DNA from: an uncultured Bacteriovoracaceae bacterium
GTDB lineage: Bacteria; Bdellovibrionota; Bacteriovoracia; Bacteriovoracales; Bacteriovoracaceae
Reading direction: 5' to 3'
Length of the DNA: 64,000 bases
Assembly: GCA_950054155.1 (NCBI GenBank)
Contig: CATLOT010000005.1
Span: 1 to 64,000, forward strand
Position numbers and translations under genes: made by a program. This document shows positions 8,410 to 18,112 of this stretch, piece by piece; the stretch's first letter is position 1, and each line of letters begins with the position of its first letter. The notes beneath the pieces are model-generated. The model was not told where the DNA came from. It did no database searches and worked only from the letters and a program-made list of their open reading frames with translations.

Positions 8410-9459
8410 ATGATCTCCTTATCTATCATCGTTCCGGCCTTTAATAGGGCTGATCTTCTGGAAATATGCCTTGGCAATTTATTGGCCCAAGTGTGTCCTG
8501 GGGATGAGATTTTGGTGGTCGATGATGGCAGTTCAGATGAGGCTAGATGGCTTCTTGAGCGCTTTGAGCGCGAGCATCCTCCCATTAAACTCTATCGTCT
8601 TAATCGTAATTATGGGCAAGGACATGCCCGAAATCATGGGGCAAGCCTAGCTGAAAATAGTATTCTTGTGTTCGTCGATTCTGATGTTGATATTGGACCG
8701 GGAAATCTTGCTAGGGTGAGGGACTTCTTTGATGAAAACCCAAAGGCCTCAGCAGTAACGGGCCGTTTGTCCCTGACTCATCCTTATCCCAGCTTTTTTA
8801 GCCGCTATAAGAATACTTATATGAACTATATTTTTGGGTGCCAGGCAAAGCGGGTTAACTTTCTCTACGGCAGTATTTGTGCGATACGCTCCTCAGCTTT
8901 TATGCCGTGGCCTGAGAAGTATCTTGGTGTCGAAGATTCTGAATTGGGATTAAGGATGGCAAGGGAAGGGCATGAGCTTTACTTCTTAAGTGACCTTGAA
9001 GTGATTCACTTTAAAAATTACAGCTTCAAGAGTCTCCTTAAGAATGACTTTAAAGTTCCCTTTGGCTTTGCTCGTTGCTTTTGGCTCTTTCAAGGTTGGA
9101 AGGCCTATCTTCCGTGGGGCCATCAAGAAAAATTTAGTCATATTCAAAGAGAACAGGTTTATAGCCTGCTTATTGTCGCTCTTACTTTAGCTTTTCTCTT
9201 TATTCCCGAGCTGCGCCTTATCGGTGTCGTCAGTGGACTTATCCTCTTTGGCACCCTTAATTTTCACTTCTTTAAATTTCTTCTCAAAAATGAAGGTCTT
9301 CGCTTTAGTGTGCTGTCTTTTTTTTGGACCTTCTTTGATCAATTTGTCATGATTAACGGTGCCCTTTGCGGACTAATTTATCACGGCTTTCTTATTCACT
9401 TTACGAAAGAGGGAAGGCCAAGCACTATTTCAGGAGAAGAAAGCTTAGATGAGTCATAA
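8410..9459 (+). CDS. Glycosyltransferase family 2, membrane-associated
   Basis: 349 residues. SLSIIVPAFNRADLLEICL begins a GT-A fold; VVDDGSSDE binds the nucleotide, GQGHARNHG and VFVDSDVDI (the DxD) follow, then EDSELGLRM. After residue 240 there are two or more hydrophobic segments (LLIVALTLAFLFIPELRLIG and a following one), so the protein sits on the cytoplasmic face of the inner membrane. It probably transfers a sugar to a lipid-linked glycan. It is the first of three co-directional glycosylation genes and overlaps the next by 11 bases. A divergent peptidase gene lies upstream, so the promoter must be within 8286-8409. Confidence 0.88.
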   Translation: MISLSIIVPAFNRADLLEICLGNLLAQVCPGDEILVVDDGSSDEARWLLERFEREHPPIKLYRLNRNYGQGHARNHGASLAENSILVFVDSDVDIGPGNLARVRDFFDENPKASAVTGRLSLTHPYPSFFSRYKNTYMNYIFGCQAKRVNFLYGSICAIRSSAFMPWPEKYLGVEDSELGLRMAREGHELYFLSDLEVIHFKNYSFKSLLKNDFKVPFGFARCFWLFQGWKAYLPWGHQEKFSHIQREQVYSLLIVALTLAFLFIPELRLIGVVSGLILFGTLNFHFFKFLLKNEGLRFSVLSFFWTFFDQFVMINGALCGLIYHGFLIHFTKEGRPSTISGEESLDES

Positions 9460-10756
9460 GCAGCCTTTACTCTCGATTATTATTCCAGCTTTCAATGCAG
9501 AGAGAACAATCTTCAAGTGTTTGAGTTCTCTTTATGACAGTGACTATCCCAATGAATTACTCGAAGTTATTTTGGTGGATAATAACTCTACCGATGAGAC
9601 CACTCTCGTGGCCAAGAGATTTCCTGTCAAGGTGATTAAGGAGACTCGTCAAGGACGAAGTTTTGCGCGAAATACAGGGGTCTCTCACTCTCAGGCTGAT
9701 TTTCTCTTCTTCCTTGATGCCGATGTCTATGTGGAGAGTGATTACTTTGATCAAATGATCGAAGTCCTTCAGCGTGAGTTTGTGGGCGGCGTTCAAGGTA
9801 AAATCATTCCAAGTGATATTGATGGTCAGGCGAGTATTAATAAGTATCGGATGCGAACGATTGAAGCCTCAACACAAGAGACTTTCTGTTTGCTTAATCT
9901 TAAGGTCATGGAATCTCCTATGATCAATTCAGCCGCTTGTGCCTATAGAAAGGAAGCATTCGAATTAGTTGGAGGCTTTGATGGCGCTCTTGAGCGTCAT
10001 GAAGATATCGACCTCTCAAGAAGAGTCTCTTATAGCGGTTACTACTTAGCTTCTGCTGAGAAGGCTCAGGCCTCTGTGATCTATCATGGAGAAGGGTGGG
10101 CTTCGTACTTTAAGAGAAGTTTTGCCGATGGTTACACTAAGATAGATTATATTCGAAAATGGTCGCTTCCTCAGAAATGGCTAGGCCTTGATGAGGACTC
10201 TCATTATTTTCAAAGTGTAGAAGGAGAGCGAAAGAGCGAGCACCAGGTGAGTGGGCGAATCAAAGACCTTTTTCCCAAGAAGCCACGGAAGGAGAAAAAG
10301 TCGTTTACACCTTTTCACTATGCATGGTGGGCCATTCGAGATCTTTCTAGCGCGCTCTTTAATTTTTTAAAGAGTTTTGATCCCTATTTTATTCTCCTCT
10401 TCATCAATCACGTTTGTAAATTAACGGGGCGGGTTCTTGGACCGTTGAGGGCCAGGCGTCATCATGGACCTCTTGAATTAAAGATGGCCGCTCCAGAAAT
10501 TCGCCTGAAAAAAGTTTTTGTTAAAAATGGCCAACCTTATTTTCTGAAACCCACCTTGCGCTTTGTTCTCTTGACGACGAAAATTTATCTCGTCGATATC
10601 GATGGACACCGCATTCTTGGCGAGAGCCCTGATTACCCTCATCTCTTTAGTTATCTCAACTTTCAGCAACTCGGTCTTTTCAAGGATTTTGATGGGGATA
10701 GTGAAGAAGATATGGTGTTTGAGATTCTTAACTTTATGAAGCTTCTCAAAGCTTAA
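9449..10756 (+). CDS. Glycosyltransferase family 2 with long C-terminal extension
   Basis: 435 residues. The GT-A domain (1-220) has SIIIPAFNAERTI, VDNNSTDET, GRSFARNTG and FFLDADVYV (DxD), and GALERHEDIDLSRRV in the acceptor region. Residues 230-330 are basic, with an amphipathic or hydrophobic stretch near 310-335. The last 90 residues (from about 345) have no family I recognise. It starts inside the previous gene with an ATG 11 bases before that gene's stop and is followed after 13 bases by the GT39-like gene, so the three form one operon. Confidence 0.88.
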   Translation: MSHKQPLLSIIIPAFNAERTIFKCLSSLYDSDYPNELLEVILVDNNSTDETTLVAKRFPVKVIKETRQGRSFARNTGVSHSQADFLFFLDADVYVESDYFDQMIEVLQREFVGGVQGKIIPSDIDGQASINKYRMRTIEASTQETFCLLNLKVMESPMINSAACAYRKEAFELVGGFDGALERHEDIDLSRRVSYSGYYLASAEKAQASVIYHGEGWASYFKRSFADGYTKIDYIRKWSLPQKWLGLDEDSHYFQSVEGERKSEHQVSGRIKDLFPKKPRKEKKSFTPFHYAWWAIRDLSSALFNFLKSFDPYFILLFINHVCKLTGRVLGPLRARRHHGPLELKMAAPEIRLKKVFVKNGQPYFLKPTLRFVLLTTKIYLVDIDGHRILGESPDYPHLFSYLNFQQLGLFKDFDGDSEEDMVFEILNFMKLLKA

Positions 10757-10769
10757 AAGGAGGTTAAGG

Positions 10770-12134
10770 GTGGGTCGTCTTTCATCTCTAAGAAGAGCTT
10801 CTCTCATCTTGAGCCTTTTAAGTGTTGGTCTTTTCCTGCGGGCCTATGGAGCTGTAAGCTTCCCCTTAAGTTTTGATGAACTCATTCAATTTGATATACT
10901 CTCTCAAAATAATAGCGAGCAACTACTTTCGTACTTGCGCTCGCATGACCGCCAAATGCCGCTTTCTTACTTATTGGTTCACCCCTTTATTTCCGCTGGC
11001 TTTTCTGAGCTTTTAGGTTTGCGCCTTCCTTCTCTTTTTTTTGGAGCTTTTGCTCTTCTGATTTTCTTTATTCATACTCGAAAGACTCTGGGCCTTAAAT
11101 TTGGCCTCTGGGGTAGTGCTCTTTTAAGCGTGAATTATTTGGCCATGGAGTATTCAACAACGATGAGACCCTATTCTCTCTTACTGATGCTCTCAGCCTT
11201 GAGTCAGCTACTCTATGGGTCCTTTAAAGGAGAGCTTCTTAAAAAGGGGAGGGTGCGTCCCAAAGTTCTCTTGGCGTTTGGCCTGACACTGATATGCCTC
11301 TTCTTTACCCATTACTATGGTTCCATCATTGCGTTGATTTTATTCATTCTTAGTTTGGCCCTACTCACTTTCAAGTACCAGCTCTTTAAGCGTTTTGAGT
11401 GGTTATTTTACCTACTCGGTGGGCTTTTACTCTTAGGGGGACTATTAATTGCTGCTAAAGTGGTAAGCTCTCCTATTTATCCACACCCTAATCATCTTTT
11501 TCCCGCTCTGAAAAAGATTCTCTATCTTCCCTTTATTCTCCTGAGTACTTTTGGCCTTAATATTGTTCTGAGCTTCTTATTTATAAGGAAAATGATCAAG
11601 GAGAAGAGATGGTATGAAAATTTAGAGTGCAGCTTGATTGGTCTAGGCTTGCCCCTGATCTCTCTTGTGATCTCCTATACCTATCATCCTGCTTTTGAGT
11701 ATCGCTTTTTCATTGGTTGTGTTCCCTGGCTTCTTTGGAGTCTTTTAAAATTCATCTCGCTTCAGAGAAGTTTTCTGATACTTCCTCTTCTGATTTTCAT
11801 GAGTATCGATTCTTTAAGTTTTGCTCTCCTTAAAGAGAAGTTCTTGTCTGCACCTGAGCGAATTGATTTTCCATCACTCATTCAATCAAAGGCACTCACT
11901 TCGAAGAAGAGAGGGCTCTTTTGTGGGAATTGTCCCTCTTATTACTTTAGCAATTTCTCATGTAAGAGCGGTTGGGACTTCTCTAATGGTGAAGAGGATC
12001 TTGAGAATTTTAACTTCGTCTTTATCTTTAAGGAGAATGAAGTCTTTTGTCGCGATTCACGTCTTAAAAATTGGAAGAAAACAGAGCTATCAAAAGGAAC
12101 TCTCTATGAGCGAGATTCTTCTTCAAGGTATTGA
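10770..12134 (+). CDS. GT39/ArnT-like polytopic glycosyltransferase
   Basis: 454 residues with about ten membrane helices. Features of the GT-C family that uses polyprenyl-phosphate sugars: an acidic residue in the first loop (SFDELIQFD), MPLSYLLVHPF in the second, and STTMRPYSLLLMLSALS after the third helix, as in ArnT/PMT_2 proteins. It would add a sugar to a lipid or glycan on the periplasmic side. The start is GTG at 10770, supported by AAAGGAGG 6 bases upstream. Its 3' end overlaps the convergent flavoprotein gene by 31 bases. Confidence 0.8.
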   Translation: MGRLSSLRRASLILSLLSVGLFLRAYGAVSFPLSFDELIQFDILSQNNSEQLLSYLRSHDRQMPLSYLLVHPFISAGFSELLGLRLPSLFFGAFALLIFFIHTRKTLGLKFGLWGSALLSVNYLAMEYSTTMRPYSLLLMLSALSQLLYGSFKGELLKKGRVRPKVLLAFGLTLICLFFTHYYGSIIALILFILSLALLTFKYQLFKRFEWLFYLLGGLLLLGGLLIAAKVVSSPIYPHPNHLFPALKKILYLPFILLSTFGLNIVLSFLFIRKMIKEKRWYENLECSLIGLGLPLISLVISYTYHPAFEYRFFIGCVPWLLWSLLKFISLQRSFLILPLLIFMSIDSLSFALLKEKFLSAPERIDFPSLIQSKALTSKKRGLFCGNCPSYYFSNFSCKSGWDFSNGEEDLENFNFVFIFKENEVFCRDSRLKNWKKTELSKGTLYERDSSSRY

Positions 12135-13522
12135 GCATCCTGATTCACTTTCCACGGACTACGCTTTGATTTATTGAGAATGTTTTCGGTTACAATCATC
12201 GCGGTTTTTATCGAGTGGTCTTGGTTATTATAGCGGTGAAGACCATTTCTTCCGGCCAAATGAAGCCCTGGGTAACTCTCTAGCTCCCTTTGGAGAAGTT
12301 CACTTCGCTGAGAGTGGTTGTGATCATAGACGGGGTAAGCGTAGGGCATTCGGATGACCTTTGATGAGAACTCAACTCTTGTGAAGGGAAGATCAATAAT
12401 ACCAATTTCACGAATGGCGAGTTCAACTAATTCTTCATCAGTCATTGACCAAAAATCATCGTCCTTTTGGCAAAAATATTCGAGTCCATAACTTGTATAT
12501 TCAGGGCTAGGGACCATTTCAGGGGACCAGTTCTTATAGTTTTGAATGCGCGCGACTTTGACCCGTGAATCGTGAATATAGAGCCAATTATCTGGAAACG
12601 AGTCCCTTTGCTTAAACATCAAAATAACCGTGAGAAAGTCTCGATACTTGTAATTTTCAATCTCACTCTTAAGAGTCTGGGAGGGAGCGGGCTTTAGTCC
12701 TTTAAGAAGAGTTTTCACTGGGGCTGTGCTGATAATATGATCGGCCATGGGACTTGAGTCACCATTACTAAAGTGGAGTTGCCACTTACCCTCATGGGAG
12801 ACCATACTGGAGACGTGATGATTGAGATGCACCTCTGCACCCATTTTTTGAATTTCAGCGCTTACTCTCTCCCACAGCATCCCTGGCCCCTTTCGAGGGT
12901 AGTCGAATTCTTCAATTAAGCTTTTGATATTTTGCTTAGAACGAATATTAAAAAAATTCTTAATAAACTCTAAAAGGATTTTGGAAATACTAAGGTTATT
13001 AATTCTTTGAGCTGCCCAGTCTTTTGAAATTTCATGACATGGACGCCCCCAGACCTTTTCGGTATAACTCTTAAAAAAGGCTTCGTAGAGGGAGACGCCA
13101 AATTGAGAGATAACCCAGTCTTCAAAACTATGGATTTCTTTCTTCTTTAAAATCTTGACCTTGATATAACTTGCAAGAAATTCACATCCCTTAAAAAAAG
13201 AAATGTTTTTAAGAACATCACCTAGCTCTAGGGGGTACTTAAAAAATGTTCCATTGTAGAAGATTCTTGAAAGGCGAGTGCGGCGAAGAAAGTCTTCTCC
13301 CAAAATATCGTGCCAGAATTCTTCGACTTCCTTTGCTTTGGTATAGAAGCGGTGTCCGCCGATATCAAAGAGAAAGCCGCCCTGACGGGCTGTTTGAGAG
13401 AGGCCACCAACGGCAGTTGAGTGGGATTCATAGACGATAACTTTTTGACCTTCTTTACATAAGAGGTGAGCTGCACTTAAGCCTGCGGGGCCCGCCCCTA
13501 TAATGAGAATGGTCTTTGACAT
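12104..13522 (-). CDS. FAD-dependent oxidoreductase, UDP-galactopyranose mutase/amine oxidase-like
   Basis: 472 residues. ILIIGAGPAGLSAAHLL is the FAD Rossmann motif; GGLSQTARQGGFLFDIGGHRFY follows, then FFKYPLELGDVL and SYTEKVWGRPCHEISKDWAAQRI, the signature of the COG1232 flavoproteins found in polysaccharide loci. A C-terminal FAD segment LHLAGRNGLHRYNNQDHSIKTA closes the fold. Related enzymes isomerise or oxidise sugars, but members of this group are often unassigned. It lies among glycosyltransferase genes on the opposite strand, which supports a role in the same glycan. Confidence 0.82.
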   Translation of the reverse strand: MSKTILIIGAGPAGLSAAHLLCKEGQKVIVYESHSTAVGGLSQTARQGGFLFDIGGHRFYTKAKEVEEFWHDILGEDFLRRTRLSRIFYNGTFFKYPLELGDVLKNISFFKGCEFLASYIKVKILKKKEIHSFEDWVISQFGVSLYEAFFKSYTEKVWGRPCHEISKDWAAQRINNLSISKILLEFIKNFFNIRSKQNIKSLIEEFDYPRKGPGMLWERVSAEIQKMGAEVHLNHHVSSMVSHEGKWQLHFSNGDSSPMADHIISTAPVKTLLKGLKPAPSQTLKSEIENYKYRDFLTVILMFKQRDSFPDNWLYIHDSRVKVARIQNYKNWSPEMVPSPEYTSYGLEYFCQKDDDFWSMTDEELVELAIREIGIIDLPFTRVEFSSKVIRMPYAYPVYDHNHSQRSELLQRELESYPGLHLAGRNGLHRYNNQDHSIKTAMIVTENILNKSKRSPWKVNQDAQYLEEESRS

Positions 13523-13583
13523 GGTGAAAAAAGATTAGCATGGGACCTTAGTTATTTCAATCAAATCCAACTTCTGCGATACT

Positions 13584-14495
13584 GTGAGTATGACTGATAT
13601 TAGCATCATTATTCCCTTCTTTGGTAAGGAGGGGAGGATAGATTCCCTTCTTGAAAACCTTCAAAGTCAAAGCCAAGCTTTAGAGGAAGAGGTGGAAATT
13701 ATCATTGTCGATAATAATGAGGTCCCCATTCTCAAAGAGCGAAAAGGTGTCGCCCTTTTTCACGAGCCGATTCCTGGAAGTTATGCGGCTCGAAATCGAG
13801 GAGTCGATCAAGCGAAAGGGAAGTTTCTCTTCTTTACCGATAGCGATTGTTGCCCTCATGAGAGTTGGTTAAGGGAAGGTCTCAAGGAGATTAAAGAGCG
13901 AGGGGGAATTGTTGCAGGTCATATTGAATTGAAATATGAAAAAGCGACGCCAAAGCCACTTGAGCTTTATGAGCGCGTGTTCTACTTCCAACAAAGCAAC
14001 TATATAAAAGAAGAGAGCTACGGAGCAACAGCAAATCTGATTGTTGAAAGGGAAGTCTTTAAAAGACATGGGAAATTTGATTCCGCCCTTCGTTCAGGTG
14101 GGGATCAAGAATTTTGTAAGCGCATGGTATCCTGCGGTGTTGGGCTCTCTTATGCCAAAAAAGTCATTGTCTTTCATCCCACGAGGTCCGAGTGGATTCC
14201 TTTTCTGGTGAGAAGGGTGCGCGCTTTAAGCGGTAATATTTTTCTTCTCTATCGGACTGAGGGTTTTACATGGCAGCAGTTAAGAGAAAAATTACCTTAT
14301 TATTATGATCAAGATAAGATGAAAACCTGGAATGGAGACTGGGATTTTTATAACAGTCTAAGCGAAAAAGAACAGCTCTCTATCCGAAGATGTCATAGAG
14401 TCTTGACGATTGTTGATATGCTTGTTCTTTTCTCATCAAAATTTAGTTATAAACTGATGAAAAAGCTCACTATGATTGACCGAATGATTCATTAA
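13584..14495 (+). CDS. Glycosyltransferase family 2
   Basis: 303 residues. ISIIIPFFGKEGRIDSLL, IVDNNEVP, GSYAARNRGVDQAKG and LFFTDSDCCP (DxD) define a GT-A enzyme, with SGGDQEFCKRM in the acceptor region. No membrane helix is clear. GTG at 13584 or ATG at 13590 could be the start (the latter gives MTDISIIIPF). It is transcribed away from the flavoprotein gene, whose start is only 61 bases off, so the two share one short divergent promoter region. Confidence 0.87.
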   Translation: MSMTDISIIIPFFGKEGRIDSLLENLQSQSQALEEEVEIIIVDNNEVPILKERKGVALFHEPIPGSYAARNRGVDQAKGKFLFFTDSDCCPHESWLREGLKEIKERGGIVAGHIELKYEKATPKPLELYERVFYFQQSNYIKEESYGATANLIVEREVFKRHGKFDSALRSGGDQEFCKRMVSCGVGLSYAKKVIVFHPTRSEWIPFLVRRVRALSGNIFLLYRTEGFTWQQLREKLPYYYDQDKMKTWNGDWDFYNSLSEKEQLSIRRCHRVLTIVDMLVLFSSKFSYKLMKKLTMIDRMIH

Positions 14496-14521
14496 GAAGG
14501 CCTAATTCTTTCCAAAAACCC

Positions 14522-14548
14522 TAAACTTCTCAGCTCATATTCCGCAAA
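14522..14548 (+). promoter_or_regulatory. Candidate FliA (sigma-28) promoter for the chemoreceptor gene
   Basis: TAAACTTC (14522-14529), 11 bases, TCCGCAAA (14541-14548). Against the flagellar consensus TAAAGTTT-N11-GCCGATAA this is 6/8 and 5/8 matches with exact spacing. The ATG of the chemoreceptor is 45 bases downstream. Chemoreceptor genes are classic FliA targets, which makes a modest match more credible. Confidence 0.4.
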
Positions 14549-14593
14549 GGGAAAGGTAGATATTTTACACTCGAGAGAAAGGGAGTCATAAGG

Positions 14594-16534
14594 ATGACAG
14601 CTGAAAAGAAAAAGGATGATGTCCAATTAGATGAAAAGTCGATTTTAACGGCAATCAATGGCAATTATGCGGTTATTGAATTCTATCCAGATGGGACGAT
14701 TATTCATGCGAATGATGCCTTCCTTCAGGGAATGGGATATAAAATCTCGGAGATTCAAAACAAACATCACCGTATGTTCTGCGAGCCAGAGTATGCTGAG
14801 TCTTTTGAATACAAAAAGTTTTGGAAAGATCTTGCTGAAGGTGAGACTAAGTCAGGCTCTTTTCAGCGCTTTAAGTCTGATGGAAGTGAAATTTGGCTAA
14901 CCGCTTCTTATACACCGATTGAAAATCCTGAAACAGGAAAAGTAGAGAAGGTGATTAAATTTGCTCAGGATCACACCGAGCAAATTCTCAAGGCCCAAGA
15001 TTCAGCGGGAAAACTAGCCGCCATCAGTAAATCACAGGCCGTCATTGAATTTGAGCTTGATGGAACAATCCTTTGGGCCAATGATAATTTCTGTGCAGCG
15101 ACAGGTTACAGCCTTGAAGAGATTAAAGGTAAGCATCACAGAATCTTCTGTGAGCCCGAATATGCAAATTCTCCAGAGTATCGTCAGTTTTGGCAGAAAC
15201 TAGGTCGAGGTGAATTTGATTCAGGTGAATATAAGCGTATCACAAGCAGTGGTGAGGATCTTTGGATCAATGCTTCTTACAACCCCATCATGGACCCCCA
15301 TGGGAGACCTTTTAAGGTTGTGAAGTTTGCTTCAGATATTACGGAACAAAAAATGCGTAATGCTAATTTTGAAGGGATCATCAATGCTGTTGATAAGTCT
15401 CAAGCTGTAATTGAGTTTAACCTTGATGGAACAGTCATTACGGCCAATGAAAACTTCTGTGCAACGGTAGGCTATAGTCTTGATGAAATTAAGGGCAAGC
15501 ACCACAGAATTTTTTGTGATCCTGCTTACACCAGCACTTCGGAGTACGAAGCTTTTTGGAAGCAACTTAACCAAGGAACTTTCGACACTGGTGAATACAA
15601 GCGCTTTGCTAAAAATGGCGATCCCGTGTGGATCAACGCCTCTTACAATCCCATTCGTGATGTAGATGGGAATGTTTATAAAGTTGTAAAATTCGCGACT
15701 GACCTTACAAAAGAAAAGCTAGCCTATGAAAATCTAGTCAACTCATTTGATGAAGCCACTCAAAGCCTTCTTGAGTCCTCTTCCTCTCTTTCAACGACTG
15801 CAGAGCAACTCAAGATGAATGCCGAGGGGACCCTTGAAAAATCAAGAGATGCAACTCTCGCCATTGAAACAGTTAATCAAGGTGTGATGACAGTTGGTTC
15901 AAGCACTGAGGAGATGAACTCTTCTATTAAGGAAATTTCTTCTTCTGCACTTGAAGCCTCAACTCAGTCAAACGAAGCAAAGACGAAGTCAGAGCGAACT
16001 AATGAGATTATGGCCGAACTTGATCAGTCATCTGATCAAATTGGTGCTGTGATTAAAATGATTAGCTCAATTGCTCAGCAAACCAATCTTCTTGCTCTGA
16101 ACGCGACGATTGAAGCCGCAAGGGCAGGGGAAGCAGGTAAGGGCTTCGCAGTTGTGGCCAACGAAGTAAAGGAGCTGGCCAAGCAAACAGCGAAAGCAAC
16201 TGACGATATCGCCTCTCAGGTTTCTAGTGTTCAAGACTCAACCAAGAATTCTGTGACAGCGATTTCTGAGATTAGCCAGATCATTGATAAGCTAAACTCA
16301 ATTGCTAGCTCCACGGCAGCTGCAGTTGAGGAGCAATCGGCCACAACAAGTGAAGTGTCACGAGTTGTCTCTGAAGCGACGAAAGGAGTTGATGACATTA
16401 TGTCTTTGATTTCAAACGTTAATGCTGCTGCTCAAGAGAGTTCGACAGGAGCAAATGAAACTCTTAAGTCGGCTAATGAGCTAAGAGAGCTATCAATGAG
16501 TCTTAAAGAGCTCGTTGAAAAAGCAAGAAAGTAA
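14594..16534 (+). CDS. Soluble methyl-accepting chemotaxis protein with three PAS domains (BdlA-like)
   Basis: 646 residues, no membrane helix or signal peptide. Three tandem PAS domains (about 20-140, 142-262, 264-385), each with AVIEF, a (N/G)KHHR-FC segment and a W(I/L)-ASY-PI strand, then a coiled-coil MCP signalling domain. Its hairpin tip, around residues 490-530, carries the [10 protein letters not shown] and AGKGFAVVA blocks that contact CheA and CheW. Cytoplasmic receptors of this type sense redox, oxygen or small ligands through PAS-bound cofactors; the repeated HHR-FC hints at a common ligand, unproven. There is no CheA-docking pentapeptide at the C-terminus. Transcription probably starts at the FliA-like site 45 bases upstream and ends at the hairpin at 16548. 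Confidence 0.93.
   Translation: MTAEKKKDDVQLDEKSILTAINGNYAVIEFYPDGTIIHANDAFLQGMGYKISEIQNKHHRMFCEPEYAESFEYKKFWKDLAEGETKSGSFQRFKSDGSEIWLTASYTPIENPETGKVEKVIKFAQDHTEQILKAQDSAGKLAAISKSQAVIEFELDGTILWANDNFCAATGYSLEEIKGKHHRIFCEPEYANSPEYRQFWQKLGRGEFDSGEYKRITSSGEDLWINASYNPIMDPHGRPFKVVKFASDITEQKMRNANFEGIINAVDKSQAVIEFNLDGTVITANENFCATVGYSLDEIKGKHHRIFCDPAYTSTSEYEAFWKQLNQGTFDTGEYKRFAKNGDPVWINASYNPIRDVDGNVYKVVKFATDLTKEKLAYENLVNSFDEATQSLLESSSSLSTTAEQLKMNAEGTLEKSRDATLAIETVNQGVMTVGSSTEEMNSSIKEISSSALEASTQSNEAKTKSERTNEIMAELDQSSDQIGAVIKMISSIAQQTNLLALNATIEAARAGEAGKGFAVVANEVKELAKQTAKATDDIASQVSSVQDSTKNSVTAISEISQIIDKLNSIASSTAAAVEEQSATTSEVSRVVSEATKGVDDIMSLISNVNAAAQESSTGANETLKSANELRELSMSLKELVEKARK
14669..15720 (+). repeat. 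Three tandem PAS-encoding repeats inside the chemoreceptor gene
   Basis: The AVIEF codons that begin each PAS core fall at 14669, 15038 and 15404, giving repeat periods of 369 and 366 bases. Copies two and three are much closer to each other ([16 protein letters not shown] against [16 protein letters not shown]) than either is to copy one ([16 protein letters not shown]), which suggests a more recent duplication of the second unit. Confidence 0.8.
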
Positions 16535-16547
16535 TTTAGAGAAGGAA

Positions 16548-16573
16548 GCCCATCGTTGATGGGCTTTTTTTTT
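16548..16573 (+). terminator. Rho-independent terminator after the chemoreceptor gene
   Basis: GCCCATC-GTT-GATGGGC forms a perfect 7-bp stem with a 3-base loop (16548-16564), followed by nine T (16565-16573). It lies 13 bases after the chemoreceptor stop. The T run touches the 3' end of the opposing lipoprotein gene. Confidence 0.92.
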
Positions 16574-18038
16574 ATTTACAGCCACCCGTTTCATACCAAC
16601 CTTGTTTCTTGTCGAGGTAATCTTTCTTCGTTTGAGTTTGGCGCTTTATACAATTTGCTTTCTTCTTTGATTCTGCCGCTGCGTTTTGAAGCTTCTGACC
16701 AACTCTTTCCCATGCCGCTTTTCCCTCTGCTTTGACACGTGCTCGATCATACTCCCTTGCTTCTCTTTTTTTTCGAAACATTTCTTCCTTGTTCTTACGG
16801 TCTTCAGCTGCGAGCTCTTGTCTTATGCGCGTACGTTCCATAGCGTCCTGTGCTTTTTTATTTCTCGCAAAGTTAACATGTTGACCAATATTCTTTGTCT
16901 TATCCTCAAAGTAAGCGATCAGTTCAGCTTCAGTTTCAAAGTCTTTTATATCCTGACCTGATTTGTTGTTGTATGTGCTGAGATAGCTATACTTGTTATC
17001 TTTAGTTTTAAAGTAAGGAGTTTTGACATTAATAATAGTACCTTCTCTATTCACACTCTTTCTTTGAAACCATTTGAGTTCTGTATAAACCGGGCTTTTT
17101 CGATATCCCTTTGGAGGATTGTTTGATGTATCAGCAAATACTCGTTTAAAATCAGACCAATTCTTAAAAGTGTTCTTAGAAACGTAGTTTTTTAAAACCT
17201 TTTGACTTTCCTTATCTTGGTAAACAAGAAGGACGTAGTGGAAACTAGGATACTTGTGATTCTGATTAAAGAGATCATGATAGGATTTATGTTCAAGCCA
17301 TTCGAAATTCTTGAGAAGTCCTATTCCTTGAATATGCTTTGGTCTTTTTAAGAAACCTCCTCCTCCTGAGAAATAGAGGATCGGCCAGTATAAATCTTGA
17401 TCTAACTTTTCAAAAAAGACGTAGTTACCATGGCTAAGAAATATCTCTACACTTTCTAGAGGGTAGCGCTTACCAAGAAGTTCTCCCTTAGTATTAAAAT
17501 GTTGAAAGTATTCCTTTCCTTGGTCAATGAATCTTCCAATAAGGACATCTTGAAACCACGCGCGATAAACCTTTCGGTAGAATTGCCCATACTCATTCTT
17601 TGTACTTAAGGGAGACAACCCTTTTACATTACTAATGATATTGCCCAAATCGTCATAGATATCAAGTGAATGGTCATGCTTGAGAGCAACTTCAATATTA
17701 TTTGAAGTATCAAGATAAAGAGGAGGGTTAAAAAAAGCTTTAATATTTAAGTTTTTAAATTCTTTTTTACTCAGGTCCGTTAAAAAGAAATTGTCATCAT
17801 CGTCTTGTACGACAATCTTGTCAGTGTTCTTAGAGAAAGTAGCAATATTCTTATATTTATTTGCAAGAACTTCCTCATTTTCTGGAAAGCTATAAAAGCC
17901 CCATTCCTTTTCACCTCTAATTCGACAAAAACGATACTTCTTTCCTTTAATTTCGGTTGGGCTTTTACAGCCGTACTTCTCATGAAAAGTGGCACAACTT
18001 GCCAGTAGAAAAGAGCAAAGCAGTAGTAGAACTTTCAC
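16572..18038 (-). CDS. Predicted lipoprotein with C-terminal coiled coil, function unknown
   Basis: About 488 residues. The N-terminus KVLLLLCSFLLASC has a lipobox (LLASC), so a lipid-anchored envelope protein. The GTG at 18038 is chosen over a TTG four codons earlier because a GGGGGA purine run stands 5 bases before it and the hydrophobic core then starts at once. Residues 25-330 are rich in short aromatic strands such as KEWGFYSF, somewhat like WG-repeat proteins, but no family is certain. Residues 385-460 are a charged, Arg/Lys/Glu-rich helix, probably a coiled coil. Paired Cys near the end (ANCIKR, TGGCK) might form a disulphide. Confidence 0.65.
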   Translation of the reverse strand: MKVLLLLCSFLLASCATFHEKYGCKSPTEIKGKKYRFCRIRGEKEWGFYSFPENEEVLANKYKNIATFSKNTDKIVVQDDDDNFFLTDLSKKEFKNLNIKAFFNPPLYLDTSNNIEVALKHDHSLDIYDDLGNIISNVKGLSPLSTKNEYGQFYRKVYRAWFQDVLIGRFIDQGKEYFQHFNTKGELLGKRYPLESVEIFLSHGNYVFFEKLDQDLYWPILYFSGGGGFLKRPKHIQGIGLLKNFEWLEHKSYHDLFNQNHKYPSFHYVLLVYQDKESQKVLKNYVSKNTFKNWSDFKRVFADTSNNPPKGYRKSPVYTELKWFQRKSVNREGTIINVKTPYFKTKDNKYSYLSTYNNKSGQDIKDFETEAELIAYFEDKTKNIGQHVNFARNKKAQDAMERTRIRQELAAEDRKNKEEMFRKKREAREYDRARVKAEGKAAWERVGQKLQNAAAESKKKANCIKRQTQTKKDYLDKKQGWYETGGCK

Positions 18039-18112
18039 GATTTCCCCCAATAATGATTATTTTTATTGAGTATATTTTGCCTTAGTTTTTGAGTAAATAT
18101 GGTAAATTTGAT

